NCBI RefSeq assembly: GCF_016446285.1
Contig: NZ_CP054140.1
Coordinates: 167,501 to 231,500 of the forward strand
Length of the DNA stretch: 64,000 bases
Direction of reading: 5' to 3'
Origin: Desulfobulbus oligotrophicus
Lineage (GTDB): Bacteria > Desulfobacterota > Desulfobulbia > Desulfobulbales > Desulfobulbaceae
Below the pieces are notes generated by a model. The model worked only from the letters and a program-made list of their open reading frames with translations, made no database searches and had not been told where the DNA came from. Of this stretch, positions 28,641 to 37,409 are shown in pieces; the stretch's first letter is position 1; each line of letters opens with the position of its first letter. The position numbers and the translations under genes were made by a program.

Positions 28641-29168
28641 TTAACCGGGATGTGGTACCCGGTGGCGGGCGAGCTCGTACACCGCATCACCAACTCCGAT
28701 TACCGCTGTACTGTAACGGGCAAAGGTGGAGAGCTGGTGACGGATATCCGGATAGGCGCTGAACGGCAACCGATTCCGGATACAGAGGGCGATCACCAGC
28801 ATCAGGGTATTGTAAAACGGTAGCTCAAGAGCGTCTGCCTGTTGCAGAACCCGGCGATCTTCAGACAGAACAGGTTGTTTCAGAAGTTGCGCTGTCCGAC
28901 ACAGCTGTTCATCCGTTGTACCGGTGGACACGCTCTCAATCTGCCTGCAGCCCTGCGGACAACCGCCGTATTCGCTGACCACACCGGGGATGAGCAGAAG
29001 AGAAAAGGAGCAGGCGGCAATGGGCAGTACTTCCAGACGATGCAGGTAGATCAGGGTTGAAGTGTCAACAACTCCGCCTTGCACCTGCTCCAATGCCTGG
29101 ACAGTTACCCCTGGCCCAACAGCTGCAATTCGTTTACTCTGTGGTTTTCCACCCCCCATCACACTCAT
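28641..29168 (-). CDS. PIN-like domain protein
   Basis: 175 residues from the ATG at 29168 (AGG upstream); the start is uncertain. VVDTSTLIYLHRL resembles PIN strand 1 with its metal-binding Asp; LIPGVVSEYG supplies an acidic residue and VLSEDRRVLQQADALELPFYNTL matches the later PIN motif with Asp. Such proteins are often RNases or nucleic-acid-binding remnants. No antitoxin gene is adjacent, so a toxin-antitoxin role is not supported. It converges on the flavoprotein gene with a 3-bp gap. Confidence 0.5.
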   Translation of the reverse strand: MSVMGGGKPQSKRIAAVGPGVTVQALEQVQGGVVDTSTLIYLHRLEVLPIAACSFSLLLIPGVVSEYGGCPQGCRQIESVSTGTTDEQLCRTAQLLKQPVLSEDRRVLQQADALELPFYNTLMLVIALCIRNRLPFSAYPDIRHQLSTFARYSTAVIGVGDAVYELARHRVPHPG

Positions 29169-29300
29169 CCTAACTATCCGAACTTGAAGAACAACAGCCA
29201 AGACACCTGCAAAAAAGAACACGCGGTCAGCCTGCAACTGGAGCAGAACCGGTGTTAAGCGCATGATGTCTGCATGCCTGTATAACCTTAAGGAGAAGAC

Positions 29301-30131
29301 ATGGACCTGCAATTTGTCGTTAACCCGGATCTCTGTATCCAGTGTGGAGCCTGTGCAGATGATTGTCCGTTACGAGTCATTCAGATGGAATCCGGCTATC
29401 CATCCCTCAATCCGGCCAGGGTCCGTCTTTGCATTCACTGTCAGCACTGTCTGGCTGTCTGCCCCACCGGCGCCCTCTCCATCTTGGGTTTTAAGCCGGA
29501 AGATTCACTGCCCCTGCCGGAGAGTCTTCCCAACGCACAGCAGATGATCGCCCTGATCAAGGGACGGCGTTCAACACGTCGTTTTCTGCCCGAACCTCTG
29601 GACCCCGGCCTGATCGAGCAGATGCTCGCCACCATTGCCAATGGTCCCACCGGCAAGAACAACCGGCAGTGCCTGTTCTCAGTGATTGAAGATCCCGCCA
29701 CCATGGCTGTTTTCCGGCACGAGCTCCTGGAAGGTTTGCGTCGGGCGGTTGCTGAAAGGCGGCTCAGCCAGGGCCTGAGCTATTTCCGGCACGTGGTTTC
29801 AGCCTGGGACAAGGGCCGTGACATCATCTTCCGAAACGCCCCGCACCTTCTGATTGTCACAGTTCCTTCGACAATAACCACGCCGGATGCCGACAGTATC
29901 ATTGCCATGACCTACTTTGAACTGCTGGCAGCCAGCATGGGGATCGGTACCCTCTGGAATGCCATGATCCGCTGGGCAATTTCCACCATCGATATTGACC
30001 TGTATCAACGTCTCAACATCCCGGAAGACCACATCAAGAGTTATGCGCTGCTCTTCGGTCGACCGGATGTGCAATACCATCGGACCGTACAGCGCGATCA
30101 GGTCATGATCAATCGGGTCCGCCTGGTATGA
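29301..30131 (+). CDS. Nitroreductase-family protein with N-terminal 2[4Fe-4S] ferredoxin domain
   Basis: 276 residues. Residues 1-60 form a ferredoxin with CIQCGACADDCP and CIHCQHCLAVCP; from about 85 a nitroreductase FMN domain follows (RRSTRRFLPEPLDPGLIEQML, then NGPTGKNNRQ). The built-in ferredoxin can feed electrons to the flavin in an anaerobe. The family reduces nitro compounds, quinones or other small molecules; the substrate is not evident. AAGGAG precedes the ATG by 6 bp. Confidence 0.87.
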   Translation: MDLQFVVNPDLCIQCGACADDCPLRVIQMESGYPSLNPARVRLCIHCQHCLAVCPTGALSILGFKPEDSLPLPESLPNAQQMIALIKGRRSTRRFLPEPLDPGLIEQMLATIANGPTGKNNRQCLFSVIEDPATMAVFRHELLEGLRRAVAERRLSQGLSYFRHVVSAWDKGRDIIFRNAPHLLIVTVPSTITTPDADSIIAMTYFELLAASMGIGTLWNAMIRWAISTIDIDLYQRLNIPEDHIKSYALLFGRPDVQYHRTVQRDQVMINRVRLV

Positions 30132-30173
30132 GGCGGGGCACGCACCGATCAGCATCCCGACAGACCACCTGAT

Positions 30174-31145
30174 ATGGAGTCCGTCTCCTTTAAGCCGCCA
30201 TTCTGGCTCCGCAATCCGCACATCCAGACCCTGTGGCCGAAACTGTTCCGGAAACGACCAGACCTCCCCCTGACGACCGAACGAATCGATCTGGCTGATG
30301 GTGACTTTATAGATCTGACCCGGATCGTCGGCTGCAGAGGCCCGGTGGTGCTTCTACTGCACGGCCTGGAGGGCAACCTCGACTCTCACTACGCTCTCCC
30401 CACCATGGCATGCCTTGCCGCGGCCAACCTGCAACCGGTTTTCATGCACCTGCGCGGCTGCAGCCACGAACCCAACCGCTCGGCACGAACCTACCACTCC
30501 GGCGCGATCGAGGATCTGGAAGAGGTCCTGCTCGCCCTTCGCAACACCAATCGTCCTGTTACCGCTGCACTCGGCTTTTCGCTGGGCGGGAACATTCTGC
30601 TTCGATATCTGGGCATGCGGGGAGATACAGCACTCCTGCAGACAGCCATGGCCGTGTCGGTCCCCTTTGTCCTTGCCGACGCTGCCGATCGGCTTGAACA
30701 GGGCGGTTCGCGACTCTATCAGCTGTATCTGCTTACCAAATTGAAACAGGCATATCAGCGGAAATACCGTAACACTCCATCGCACCTGCAGGTGAACCTG
30801 GACGATATTCAGACGATCCGGCAGTACGACGAGCACATCACCGCACCGCTTAACGGCTTCAGCGGAGCTGTTGACTACTATCGCCGCTGCAGTTCAATGA
30901 ACTACCTCTCCACAATCACAACCCCGACGTTACTCCTCCACAGCCGGGACGATCCCTTCATGTATGCTCATACCGCCCCACGGGTGGATCAGGTTGGGCC
31001 GGGGGTGCGTCTGGTCCTTCTGCCCCATGGCGGACACGCGGGCTTTATTCGCGGCACCTGGCCCTGGCGGACAACATACCTGGTCGATCAGTTGGCACCG
31101 GCCTTTTTCCTGCAGAACTCTCAGGATAGGACACCCGCCGAATAA
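30174..31145 (+). CDS. YheT-family alpha/beta hydrolase
   Basis: 323 residues. N-terminal FKPPFWLRNPHIQTLWP is the YheT family hallmark. The hydrolase core has the HGLEG oxyanion region, the nucleophile elbow GFSLGG, DDPF with the acid, and GGHAG with the catalytic His. Predicted esterase of unknown substrate. It begins 42 bp after the nitroreductase gene and may be co-transcribed with it. Confidence 0.87.
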   Translation: MESVSFKPPFWLRNPHIQTLWPKLFRKRPDLPLTTERIDLADGDFIDLTRIVGCRGPVVLLLHGLEGNLDSHYALPTMACLAAANLQPVFMHLRGCSHEPNRSARTYHSGAIEDLEEVLLALRNTNRPVTAALGFSLGGNILLRYLGMRGDTALLQTAMAVSVPFVLADAADRLEQGGSRLYQLYLLTKLKQAYQRKYRNTPSHLQVNLDDIQTIRQYDEHITAPLNGFSGAVDYYRRCSSMNYLSTITTPTLLLHSRDDPFMYAHTAPRVDQVGPGVRLVLLPHGGHAGFIRGTWPWRTTYLVDQLAPAFFLQNSQDRTPAE

Positions 31146-31420
31146 CCCGGCTGGACAACGATTGTTTGTGGGGCTGCCGGCCAAGGAGAAACACGAGCAG
31201 AACAGAAAATCGGCCGGCAGAGACGGATAAACGACGAAAACAATCAACATACTAGGGCTGCTTGCCGTCAATGGCAAAACAGATATCCCGCTCCACCAGG
31301 AAAATCAGGCCGTTAACAGATAAGGGTGCACCAACCGGGCGCCCAGAGACTGCCCACATCTGGGCAGGGGAGAAGTCAAATCAGTCTGCTATCAGACAGC
31401 TGGGCCACCGTTTCCGGCAA
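31146..31420. other. Convergent intergenic region with a short hairpin
   Basis: 275 bp between the stops of the YheT gene and cobT. It includes a perfect 7-bp hairpin (CTGCCCA/TGGGCAG at 31350-31367) without a T-run. No gene was recognised. Confidence 0.45.
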
Positions 31421-32515
31421 CTAGCGGGGAAACTGTCCGCGGTAGGCCCTGATTGTATCGGCGATCTCTTCCCGTGACTTACCGATAACGGCAAACGTTC
31501 CCATCTCCTCGATCATGCGCAGCGAGGCCTCGATAATGGAAAACATCAGCGCACAACCCGTGCCCTCACCCAAACGCATATCCATGTTCAGCATGGGCTC
31601 AAGACCGGTGACTTCCTGGAGCAATCTGGCACCCGGTTCAGAGGAGAGATGGGAGGGAATCATGTACTCCACAGCTGTGGGATGCAACCGCATGGCTGCC
31701 AGAGCAGCAACATTGGAGATCAGACCGTCGGTGACCACCGGTATCCGCCGGGCGGCACAGGCCAGATAGGTGCCTGTCAAACCGGCAATATCAAGGCCGC
31801 CGACCTTGGCCAGCACATCAAGGGGATCTTCCGGATCCGGCCGATGCAGGTGCACAGCCTGCTTCACCACCTCTTTTTTTCGTTCAAAGGCCTCGTCAGT
31901 CAGACCGGCTCCGCGACCGACAACCCGTTCAATCGGCGCTCCGGTAAAGGCATAGAGCACAGCACTGCTGGCAGTGGTGTTACCAATGCCGATCTCTCCG
32001 GTGCCAAACAGATCATACCCCTGATCAATGGCCGTATTGGTCACCTCTATCCCGGTCTCTACGGCCCGGATAACCTCTTCCCGGGTCATGGCCGGTTCCT
32101 GCAGAAAGTTAGCCGTGCCGTAACGGATCTTCCGGTTCAATACCCTGGGCAGATCAACGTCAACCTGAATACCGATGTCAACGGCAATGATGTCAGCACC
32201 CGCATACCTGGCAAGAAAGTTCACCCCCATGCGGCCCGAGGTGACAAAATCAGCTCCGATCCGGGTGATATCCTGGGGATACATGGCAATGCCTTCTGTG
32301 TAGACCCCATTGTCAGCCATCATCACCACAATCGCCTTTTTTGAGATCGTATTGTGGATCTGCCTGGTTATCCCCGCAATCTGACGGGCAATATCTTCGA
32401 GCTTACCCAGACTGCCCGGTGGCTTGAGGCAATAATCAATTGCTTTCTGAGCGGCGGCCATGACCAATCGGTCAGTCGGTCTGATGGCGTCAAGGGTCTT
32501 CTTCAGCAGCAGCAT
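31421..32515 (-). CDS. cobT: Nicotinate-nucleotide--dimethylbenzimidazole phosphoribosyltransferase
   Basis: 364 residues from the ATG at 32515 with GGGGGGAG just upstream; an earlier in-frame start overlaps cobC. Activates the lower ligand for cobalamin: KPPGSLGKLEDIARQ, MMADNGV, GEIGIGNTTASSA, VGRGAGL and the C-terminal GEGTGCAL are diagnostic, and the catalytic Glu lies in the late region. Last gene of cobU-cobS-cobC-cobT. Confidence 0.95.
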   Translation of the reverse strand: MLLLKKTLDAIRPTDRLVMAAAQKAIDYCLKPPGSLGKLEDIARQIAGITRQIHNTISKKAIVVMMADNGVYTEGIAMYPQDITRIGADFVTSGRMGVNFLARYAGADIIAVDIGIQVDVDLPRVLNRKIRYGTANFLQEPAMTREEVIRAVETGIEVTNTAIDQGYDLFGTGEIGIGNTTASSAVLYAFTGAPIERVVGRGAGLTDEAFERKKEVVKQAVHLHRPDPEDPLDVLAKVGGLDIAGLTGTYLACAARRIPVVTDGLISNVAALAAMRLHPTAVEYMIPSHLSSEPGARLLQEVTGLEPMLNMDMRLGEGTGCALMFSIIEASLRMIEEMGTFAVIGKSREEIADTIRAYRGQFPR

Positions 32516-32525
32516 TGCTCCCCCC

Positions 32526-33125
32526 TCACCGATAGTTGAATCGGACAAGAATAGGTAGCTCACCCATGAACTCAACCTCGCTTAACGTGGCGTTATCAAC
32601 CTTGAAACGCCAGTACCCTTTACCAACCGATTCACAGAAAAAATGAGCCAGCAGAGAGCGGATACATCCGCCGTGAGAAACCACGGCCACGCGTCGGCCG
32701 GGTTGGGAGCGGACGATCTCTTCAACCGAGGAGACAACACGATGTGTGAATGCAAAAAAGTTTTCGCTGCCGGGTATACGGGTCTTTTCCCAGTCCGTGA
32801 GCCACGTCTGCCAGATTTCGGGATACTGTCTGGCTATTTCTGAAAAATGCATCCCCTCCCACTCGCCAAAATGAAACTCCTGCAGGCTTGAGTCCGTAAT
32901 GATCGGTGCATTGTCACCGAAAACCAGGGTTGCCGTTTCCACAGCCCGGACAAGAGGGCTGGAATAAACAGCGTCCACCTGCAACGCATTGATGCGCTCA
33001 CGCAGGGAAAGGGCCTGGCGGCGACCATGATCATTCAGGGAGGTGTCGGTACTGCCCACAAGAACACCTGTTTTATTTTGTTCGGTTTCACCGTGACGAA
33101 TTAGATACAGACTGACTGTGCTCAT
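32526..33125 (-). CDS. cobC: Histidine phosphatase, probable alpha-ribazole phosphatase
   Basis: 199 residues with the RHG motif (LIRHGETEQNKTG) and a late SHGGCIR containing the second catalytic His. Dephosphorylates alpha-ribazole phosphate or cobalamin phosphate in the nucleotide-loop pathway; the specific role rests on the surrounding cob genes, since the phosphatase family is broad. Starts in a 4-bp ATGA overlap with the cobS stop. Confidence 0.85.
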   Translation of the reverse strand: MSTVSLYLIRHGETEQNKTGVLVGSTDTSLNDHGRRQALSLRERINALQVDAVYSSPLVRAVETATLVFGDNAPIITDSSLQEFHFGEWEGMHFSEIARQYPEIWQTWLTDWEKTRIPGSENFFAFTHRVVSSVEEIVRSQPGRRVAVVSHGGCIRSLLAHFFCESVGKGYWRFKVDNATLSEVEFMGELPILVRFNYR

Positions 33126-33901
33126 AACAGAAGATATTTCCAGAGAAAGAGAAAAACAAAGAGGCCGACCAGTTCTGCAAGTTCGATGGTGGCACCGATG
33201 GTATCACCGGTAATACCGCCAAGCCGGCGGGTCAGATAGGCGGCAAAGAGCACCGCCATACCGGCAGTCGACAGATGCAGAATGCTGGTAACCACAAGAA
33301 CCGTGACCAATGAAAAATTCCACAGAAACAGTAAACAGGCAACGATGATCACGGACAGCAGGGTGGCTGCTGCCGCATGCACAAGCCCGGTTTGATTGAC
33401 AAAACCACCGATACCGTTTTCATCACGGGCATAACGGGCAACCGCAGCATGCCACGTCAGAGCCATATGCCCAAGCACCGGCACGGCCAACACTGCCAGC
33501 ACACCTCCTTCGACAGGCACAGTGCGCAGGAGTACAAATTTACTGAGGATGGTAAGAACCATTGTGCCGACACCATGTGCGCCCAGGTTGGAATCGCGCA
33601 TGATCTCAAGTGTCCGTTCCCGGGTGTTGTAGCTGAAAAGACCGTCCGCCGTGTCGGCAATGCCGTCGAGATGAAGGCCGCCGGTGATCCAGATGAGCAT
33701 GACCACCGCGGCAAGAACCGCCACATCTCTGTCCAGCAGCATCTCAAATCCGGCATAACAGCCGGCCGCCGGCAGGGCAACCAGAAGCCCGATCAGCGGC
33801 ATCCACTTCATACCCTGCACAAAATGAACCGCCGTGAAATCAACCGCCACAGGAATGGGGTATCGGGTCATGAACTGAATCATCAGAATCAACGAGCGCA
33901 T
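33122..33901 (-). CDS. cobS: Cobalamin synthase (adenosylcobinamide-GDP ribazoletransferase)
   Basis: 259-residue integral membrane protein. The family motif GGLHLDGIADTADGLFS with its Asp-rich metal site is clear, as is the N-terminal FMTRYPIPV. Joins adenosylcobinamide-GDP to alpha-ribazole at the inner membrane. Six base pairs separate it from the cobU stop. Confidence 0.94.
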   Translation of the reverse strand: MRSLILMIQFMTRYPIPVAVDFTAVHFVQGMKWMPLIGLLVALPAAGCYAGFEMLLDRDVAVLAAVVMLIWITGGLHLDGIADTADGLFSYNTRERTLEIMRDSNLGAHGVGTMVLTILSKFVLLRTVPVEGGVLAVLAVPVLGHMALTWHAAVARYARDENGIGGFVNQTGLVHAAAATLLSVIIVACLLFLWNFSLVTVLVVTSILHLSTAGMAVLFAAYLTRRLGGITGDTIGATIELAELVGLFVFLFLWKYLLL

Positions 33902-33907
33902 AGTACG

Positions 33908-34471
33908 TCAGTCACCCTTGATCCGCACCGGTATGCCGGAAACCACCCAGTAGACTTCGTCGGCAACAGCGGCCAGACGCTGATTGATCCGACCGGCACA
34001 GTCGCGAAAAAATCGGGTCATGGGCGAGGCGGGGACAATGCCGCACCCCACCTCATTGGTCACTGCTACCAGATCAGCCCGTCCCTGCTGCGCTGCCGTA
34101 TAAATAGCCTTGATCTCGACCAGGATCTCTTCCTCAACCTCGGCCAGCCGACCGCGGGATACATGGTCCCAGTCGATACGGTGGAGATGGAGCAGGTTTG
34201 TGGCCAGCACGGTGAGACAGTCGAGCAGGATGGCATCACAGCACCGCCCCTGTTCGGCAATCACAGCTGAGGGCCTTTCCGGTGCTTCGAAGGTCTGCCA
34301 GGAGGAGGGACGCTGACGGCGATGCCTGGCGATACGGTCGATCATCTCTTCATCAAAAGGCCTTGCAGTGGCGATATAGACTATCTGCGGACCAAAACCG
34401 GCCACCAGTTGTTCAGCAAAGCTGCTCTTGCCGCTGCGTGCCCCACCAGTCACCAGAAAAATCCGTCCCAT
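33908..34471 (-). CDS. cobU: Adenosylcobinamide kinase / guanylyltransferase
   Basis: 187 residues. P-loop GGARSGKSSFAE at the N terminus, then YIATARPFDEEM and the family VTNEVGCGIVP. It phosphorylates and guanylylates adenosylcobinamide. GAGGTGAT immediately precedes the ATG. First gene of the operon, controlled by the cobalamin riboswitch upstream. Confidence 0.95.
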   Translation of the reverse strand: MGRIFLVTGGARSGKSSFAEQLVAGFGPQIVYIATARPFDEEMIDRIARHRRQRPSSWQTFEAPERPSAVIAEQGRCCDAILLDCLTVLATNLLHLHRIDWDHVSRGRLAEVEEEILVEIKAIYTAAQQGRADLVAVTNEVGCGIVPASPMTRFFRDCAGRINQRLAAVADEVYWVVSGIPVRIKGD

Positions 34472-34623
34472 ATCACCTCATACCGTTGTCAGTTCAAAAC
34501 CATATCAGGTCCTACCTGCCGGCACAGGCAACAGCCGCCGGGACCCGCACCACCAACTTCAAAAAAAGACGTGCCCTGCCGCCAAAGCACGGACCGTCAC
34601 CGTTCAGTCGGGTGTAGACTCTT

Positions 34624-34660
34624 AAAAAACGAAGACTGCCGCCATACCATCGCTGTCTTT
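34624..34660 (-). terminator. Terminator downstream of the cobalamin riboswitch
   Basis: On the minus strand AAGAC-A-GC pairs with GC-A-GTCTT around a 12-nt loop, followed by CG and six T (34629-34624). It lies between the aptamer and cobU, where B12 binding would favour termination. Confidence 0.65.
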
Positions 34661-34679
34661 TTCCACGAAGACGCACATA

Positions 34680-34800
34680 CAGAGGAGTATCTGGCTTTTC
34701 CGCCGCAAAGCGGAATCACAGTTGCGGGACAGCACGGGAATCACACCCGTTTCCTCCGTTCGGATCGCTTCCAATCCGGCGGAAGCGTGGCCTGCACTAT
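34680..34800 (-). promoter_or_regulatory. Cobalamin (B12) riboswitch aptamer
   Basis: The minus strand carries the B12-box hallmarks in order: GGGTGTGATTCCCGTG, CTGTCCCGCAACTGT (34732-34718) and GCCAGATAC (34696-34688), with paired arms between. It precedes an intrinsic terminator and cobU, so coenzyme B12 probably represses cobUSCT by transcription termination. Confidence 0.9.
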
Positions 34801-34868
34801 ACCGAATTCAACAAAAAAAGACAGCGTCAAATGGAACGGAGCAAAAGACCGGTCAGTGATGATCGTCC

Positions 34869-35303
34869 TTATTTACAGGCAAAAAAAGTGACGTAATTGC
34901 CGATTTCAGCGATACCGGCCCGGGTAATCTCCGGACTCAGCATATTCTGATCATGTCCTTTTGACCGGCTCCAGGCATCAAACTGTTTCAAGGGGGTGGT
35001 ATGGTTATACCCGACGTTCTCAACACAGAGTCGGCTGCCGGAGCGTGCAAAACGGTCGTCAAAGTTGGCATGGCCAATCATCTTTTGCCGGGACATGGCA
35101 AAACTGTGGGTTTTAGCCAGATGCACAAGGTTGGCATCAAACCGCAACGGGTGCAGGCCGTTGTCGCGGCGGTAGAGGTTGATCTGCTCAAGAAGAGTAC
35201 GGCCGTACAGTGTGACGCCGGTTTTCTCTGCAGCAGCTGTCGTCATGGGCAGAAGCGTGCATAAAACGATGCCGCCCGCGAGTATACACTTTGTCATCTT
35301 CAT
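34869..35303 (-). CDS. Secreted CAP-domain (SCP/PR1-like) protein
   Basis: 144 residues, Sec signal peptide (ILAGGIVLCTLLPMTTAAAE). The CAP core is visible: LLEQINLYRRDNGLHPL, HSFAMSRQKMIGHANFDDRF, CVENVGYN and WSRSKGHDQNML, with the His and Glu pairs of the family cavity. Bacterial CAP proteins are periplasmic or extracellular, with roles mostly unknown. GAGG precedes the ATG by 7 bp. It stands alone beside the riboswitch region. Confidence 0.85.
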   Translation of the reverse strand: MKMTKCILAGGIVLCTLLPMTTAAAEKTGVTLYGRTLLEQINLYRRDNGLHPLRFDANLVHLAKTHSFAMSRQKMIGHANFDDRFARSGSRLCVENVGYNHTTPLKQFDAWSRSKGHDQNMLSPEITRAGIAEIGNYVTFFACK

Positions 35304-35391
35304 GGTACCGCCTCTTTATCATCAGTGCCGGACCCGCTCACCCTGTCCGCCACGCATTGGGGACACAGAGGTTTCTCCGACCCGGAAAAAT

Positions 35392-37305
35392 TTATCGTTC
35401 AAAATACGTATAGCCACGCAATCCGGCCTCATAGGCGGCGACGATCTCCCTTCGCTCCGAAGCACTGATCCGACCGGAACGGACTGCCTGCTCCGCTGTT
35501 TCACGGAAACGGACAAAAAGTCCCTTGGGGTCATACTGGACGTAGGAGAGTACCTCTGCCACGGTATCACCCTCCTGCTCACTGACAAACTCAAACTCAC
35601 CCTTGTCCTGAATGCTGATGGTCACCACATTGGTATCACCCAGCATATTATGCAGATCACCCAGGGTTTCCTGGTAGGCCCCGACCAAAAAAACACCAAG
35701 GATGTACTCTTCATAGGGTCTGAGTTCATGCAGCGGCAGATACCGCCTGACCCCGCGTTTGTCGATAAACTGATCGATCTTGCCGTCACAGTCGCAGGTG
35801 ATGTCAGCAAGGATACCCTTGCGGGTCGGCTCCTCATCCAGACGGTGAATCGGCAGAATGGGAAACAGCTGTCCAATCGCCCAGGAATCCGGCAGCGATT
35901 GGAAAACGCTGAAGTTGCAGTAATAGAAATCGGAAAGAACCCGATCAAGATCCGTGAGCTCAGGATTCGGATTCTTCAACTCCTTGGCTAGACGGTTGAT
36001 CTCACTGATTGTGGTCCAGAACAGCTGTTCCGCCAGTGACCGGTCACGCAGACTGATCTGACCGTTTTGAAAGAGCCGCCTGGTCTCGTCACGGTAGAAA
36101 ATAGCATCGTTGAGGACCTCCTGAATGTTGCGGATCGTCAGGTCCTGCAGAGCCTGATGCATGTATTCAAGCGGAGCCGGGCAATCTTCAGGCAGCCGCA
36201 GCGGCAGCGGTTCGGTGTGAAAGCGGGTAACATCCAGAATATTGAACAGGAGAATCGAGTAGTAGGCCACCAGCGCCCGGCCGGACTCGGTAACGATCAC
36301 CGGATGGGGTATCTCCTCTGTCTCCAGGGAGGTCATCACCGCCTCGACAATGTCGGTGCAGTACTCTTTCAGCGTATAGTTCCGACTGGAAAGAAAATTG
36401 GACTGCGAACCGTCATAGTCCACTGCCAGGCCACCACCAAGATCCAGATATTCAAGCGAGGCGCCCTCTTTGACCAAACCGGCGTAGACACGGCAGGCCT
36501 CGTACACCGCTGTCCGGATCTCGCGGATATTGGAGATCTGTGAACCCAGGTGATAGTGCACCAGTTTAAGACAATCAAGCATACCCGCACTGGCCAGCAG
36601 GTCAATGGCCTGGATGAGCTGACTGGTATTGAGACCGAAAATCGACCGCTCACCACCGGATTCCGACCAATGCCCTCCGGCCTGTGCCGACAGCTTGATG
36701 CGAATACCGAGGATCGGCTTGGCGTTCAGCGCCTTTGACCGTTCAATGATCAACGGCAACTCATCAGGCATCTCCACCACCAGGATACAGGTGAACCCCA
36801 TCTTGGTTGCATAGAGGCCAAGATCGATAAACTCCTCATCCTTGTAGCCGTTGCAGATGAGCACCGCTTTCTTATCGTGCATCATGCCCATGGCGGCAAT
36901 CAGCTCGGCCTTGGAGCCTGCTTCGAGACCATGGTGATACCGTGAACCGAATTGGGTGATCTTCTCAACAACCTGCTGCTGCTGATTCACCTTGATCGGG
37001 TAGGCCCCCATAAAGCTCCCCTGATACCCCTGCTCCGCCATGGCGGAACGAAAGGTTTCATTGAGGCTGGTGATTTGAGCGTCAAGGATATTTTCGATCC
37101 GCAACAGGACCGGCATATCGAAACCGCGTTCACGGATACCCCTGGCAACCTCGGCTATACTCACGGCACGTTCGGTTGCACCGGGTTCAGGGACAACCAC
37201 CATATCCCCATTTTCAGCTATGAAAAAATAGCCGCCGCTCCATTCGCTCACACTGTAAAGATCCGACGACTTCGTAATATTCCAACGTTCCATCGTGTAG
37301 TTCAC
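35392..37305 (-). CDS. speA: Biosynthetic arginine decarboxylase
   Basis: 637 residues, PLP-dependent fold III enzyme making agmatine from arginine, the first step of polyamine synthesis. The PLP Lys is Lys105 in GAYPIKVNQQ; HYHLGSQISNIREIR, LDLGGGLAVDYDG and VTESGRALVA are typical, and length equals the family norm. A GTG start at 37305 has GGAGG at 7 bp and is preferred over the ATG four codons later. No agmatinase or other polyamine gene is adjacent. Confidence 0.95.
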   Translation of the reverse strand: MNYTMERWNITKSSDLYSVSEWSGGYFFIAENGDMVVVPEPGATERAVSIAEVARGIRERGFDMPVLLRIENILDAQITSLNETFRSAMAEQGYQGSFMGAYPIKVNQQQQVVEKITQFGSRYHHGLEAGSKAELIAAMGMMHDKKAVLICNGYKDEEFIDLGLYATKMGFTCILVVEMPDELPLIIERSKALNAKPILGIRIKLSAQAGGHWSESGGERSIFGLNTSQLIQAIDLLASAGMLDCLKLVHYHLGSQISNIREIRTAVYEACRVYAGLVKEGASLEYLDLGGGLAVDYDGSQSNFLSSRNYTLKEYCTDIVEAVMTSLETEEIPHPVIVTESGRALVAYYSILLFNILDVTRFHTEPLPLRLPEDCPAPLEYMHQALQDLTIRNIQEVLNDAIFYRDETRRLFQNGQISLRDRSLAEQLFWTTISEINRLAKELKNPNPELTDLDRVLSDFYYCNFSVFQSLPDSWAIGQLFPILPIHRLDEEPTRKGILADITCDCDGKIDQFIDKRGVRRYLPLHELRPYEEYILGVFLVGAYQETLGDLHNMLGDTNVVTISIQDKGEFEFVSEQEGDTVAEVLSYVQYDPKGLFVRFRETAEQAVRSGRISASERREIVAAYEAGLRGYTYFER

Positions 37306-37409
37306 TCAAACTCCTCCCCGCTGTACCAACTTGTTCTGCACCATACCCTGCCCGCACTCCCCGGCTTTCCACTCATCCCACCACATCCCCGGCACCCGGT
37401 AAAATCCGC

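Noticed and set aside
28641-29168. PIN toxin of a toxin-antitoxin pair
   Set aside because: No small antitoxin gene is adjacent and the start is uncertain.
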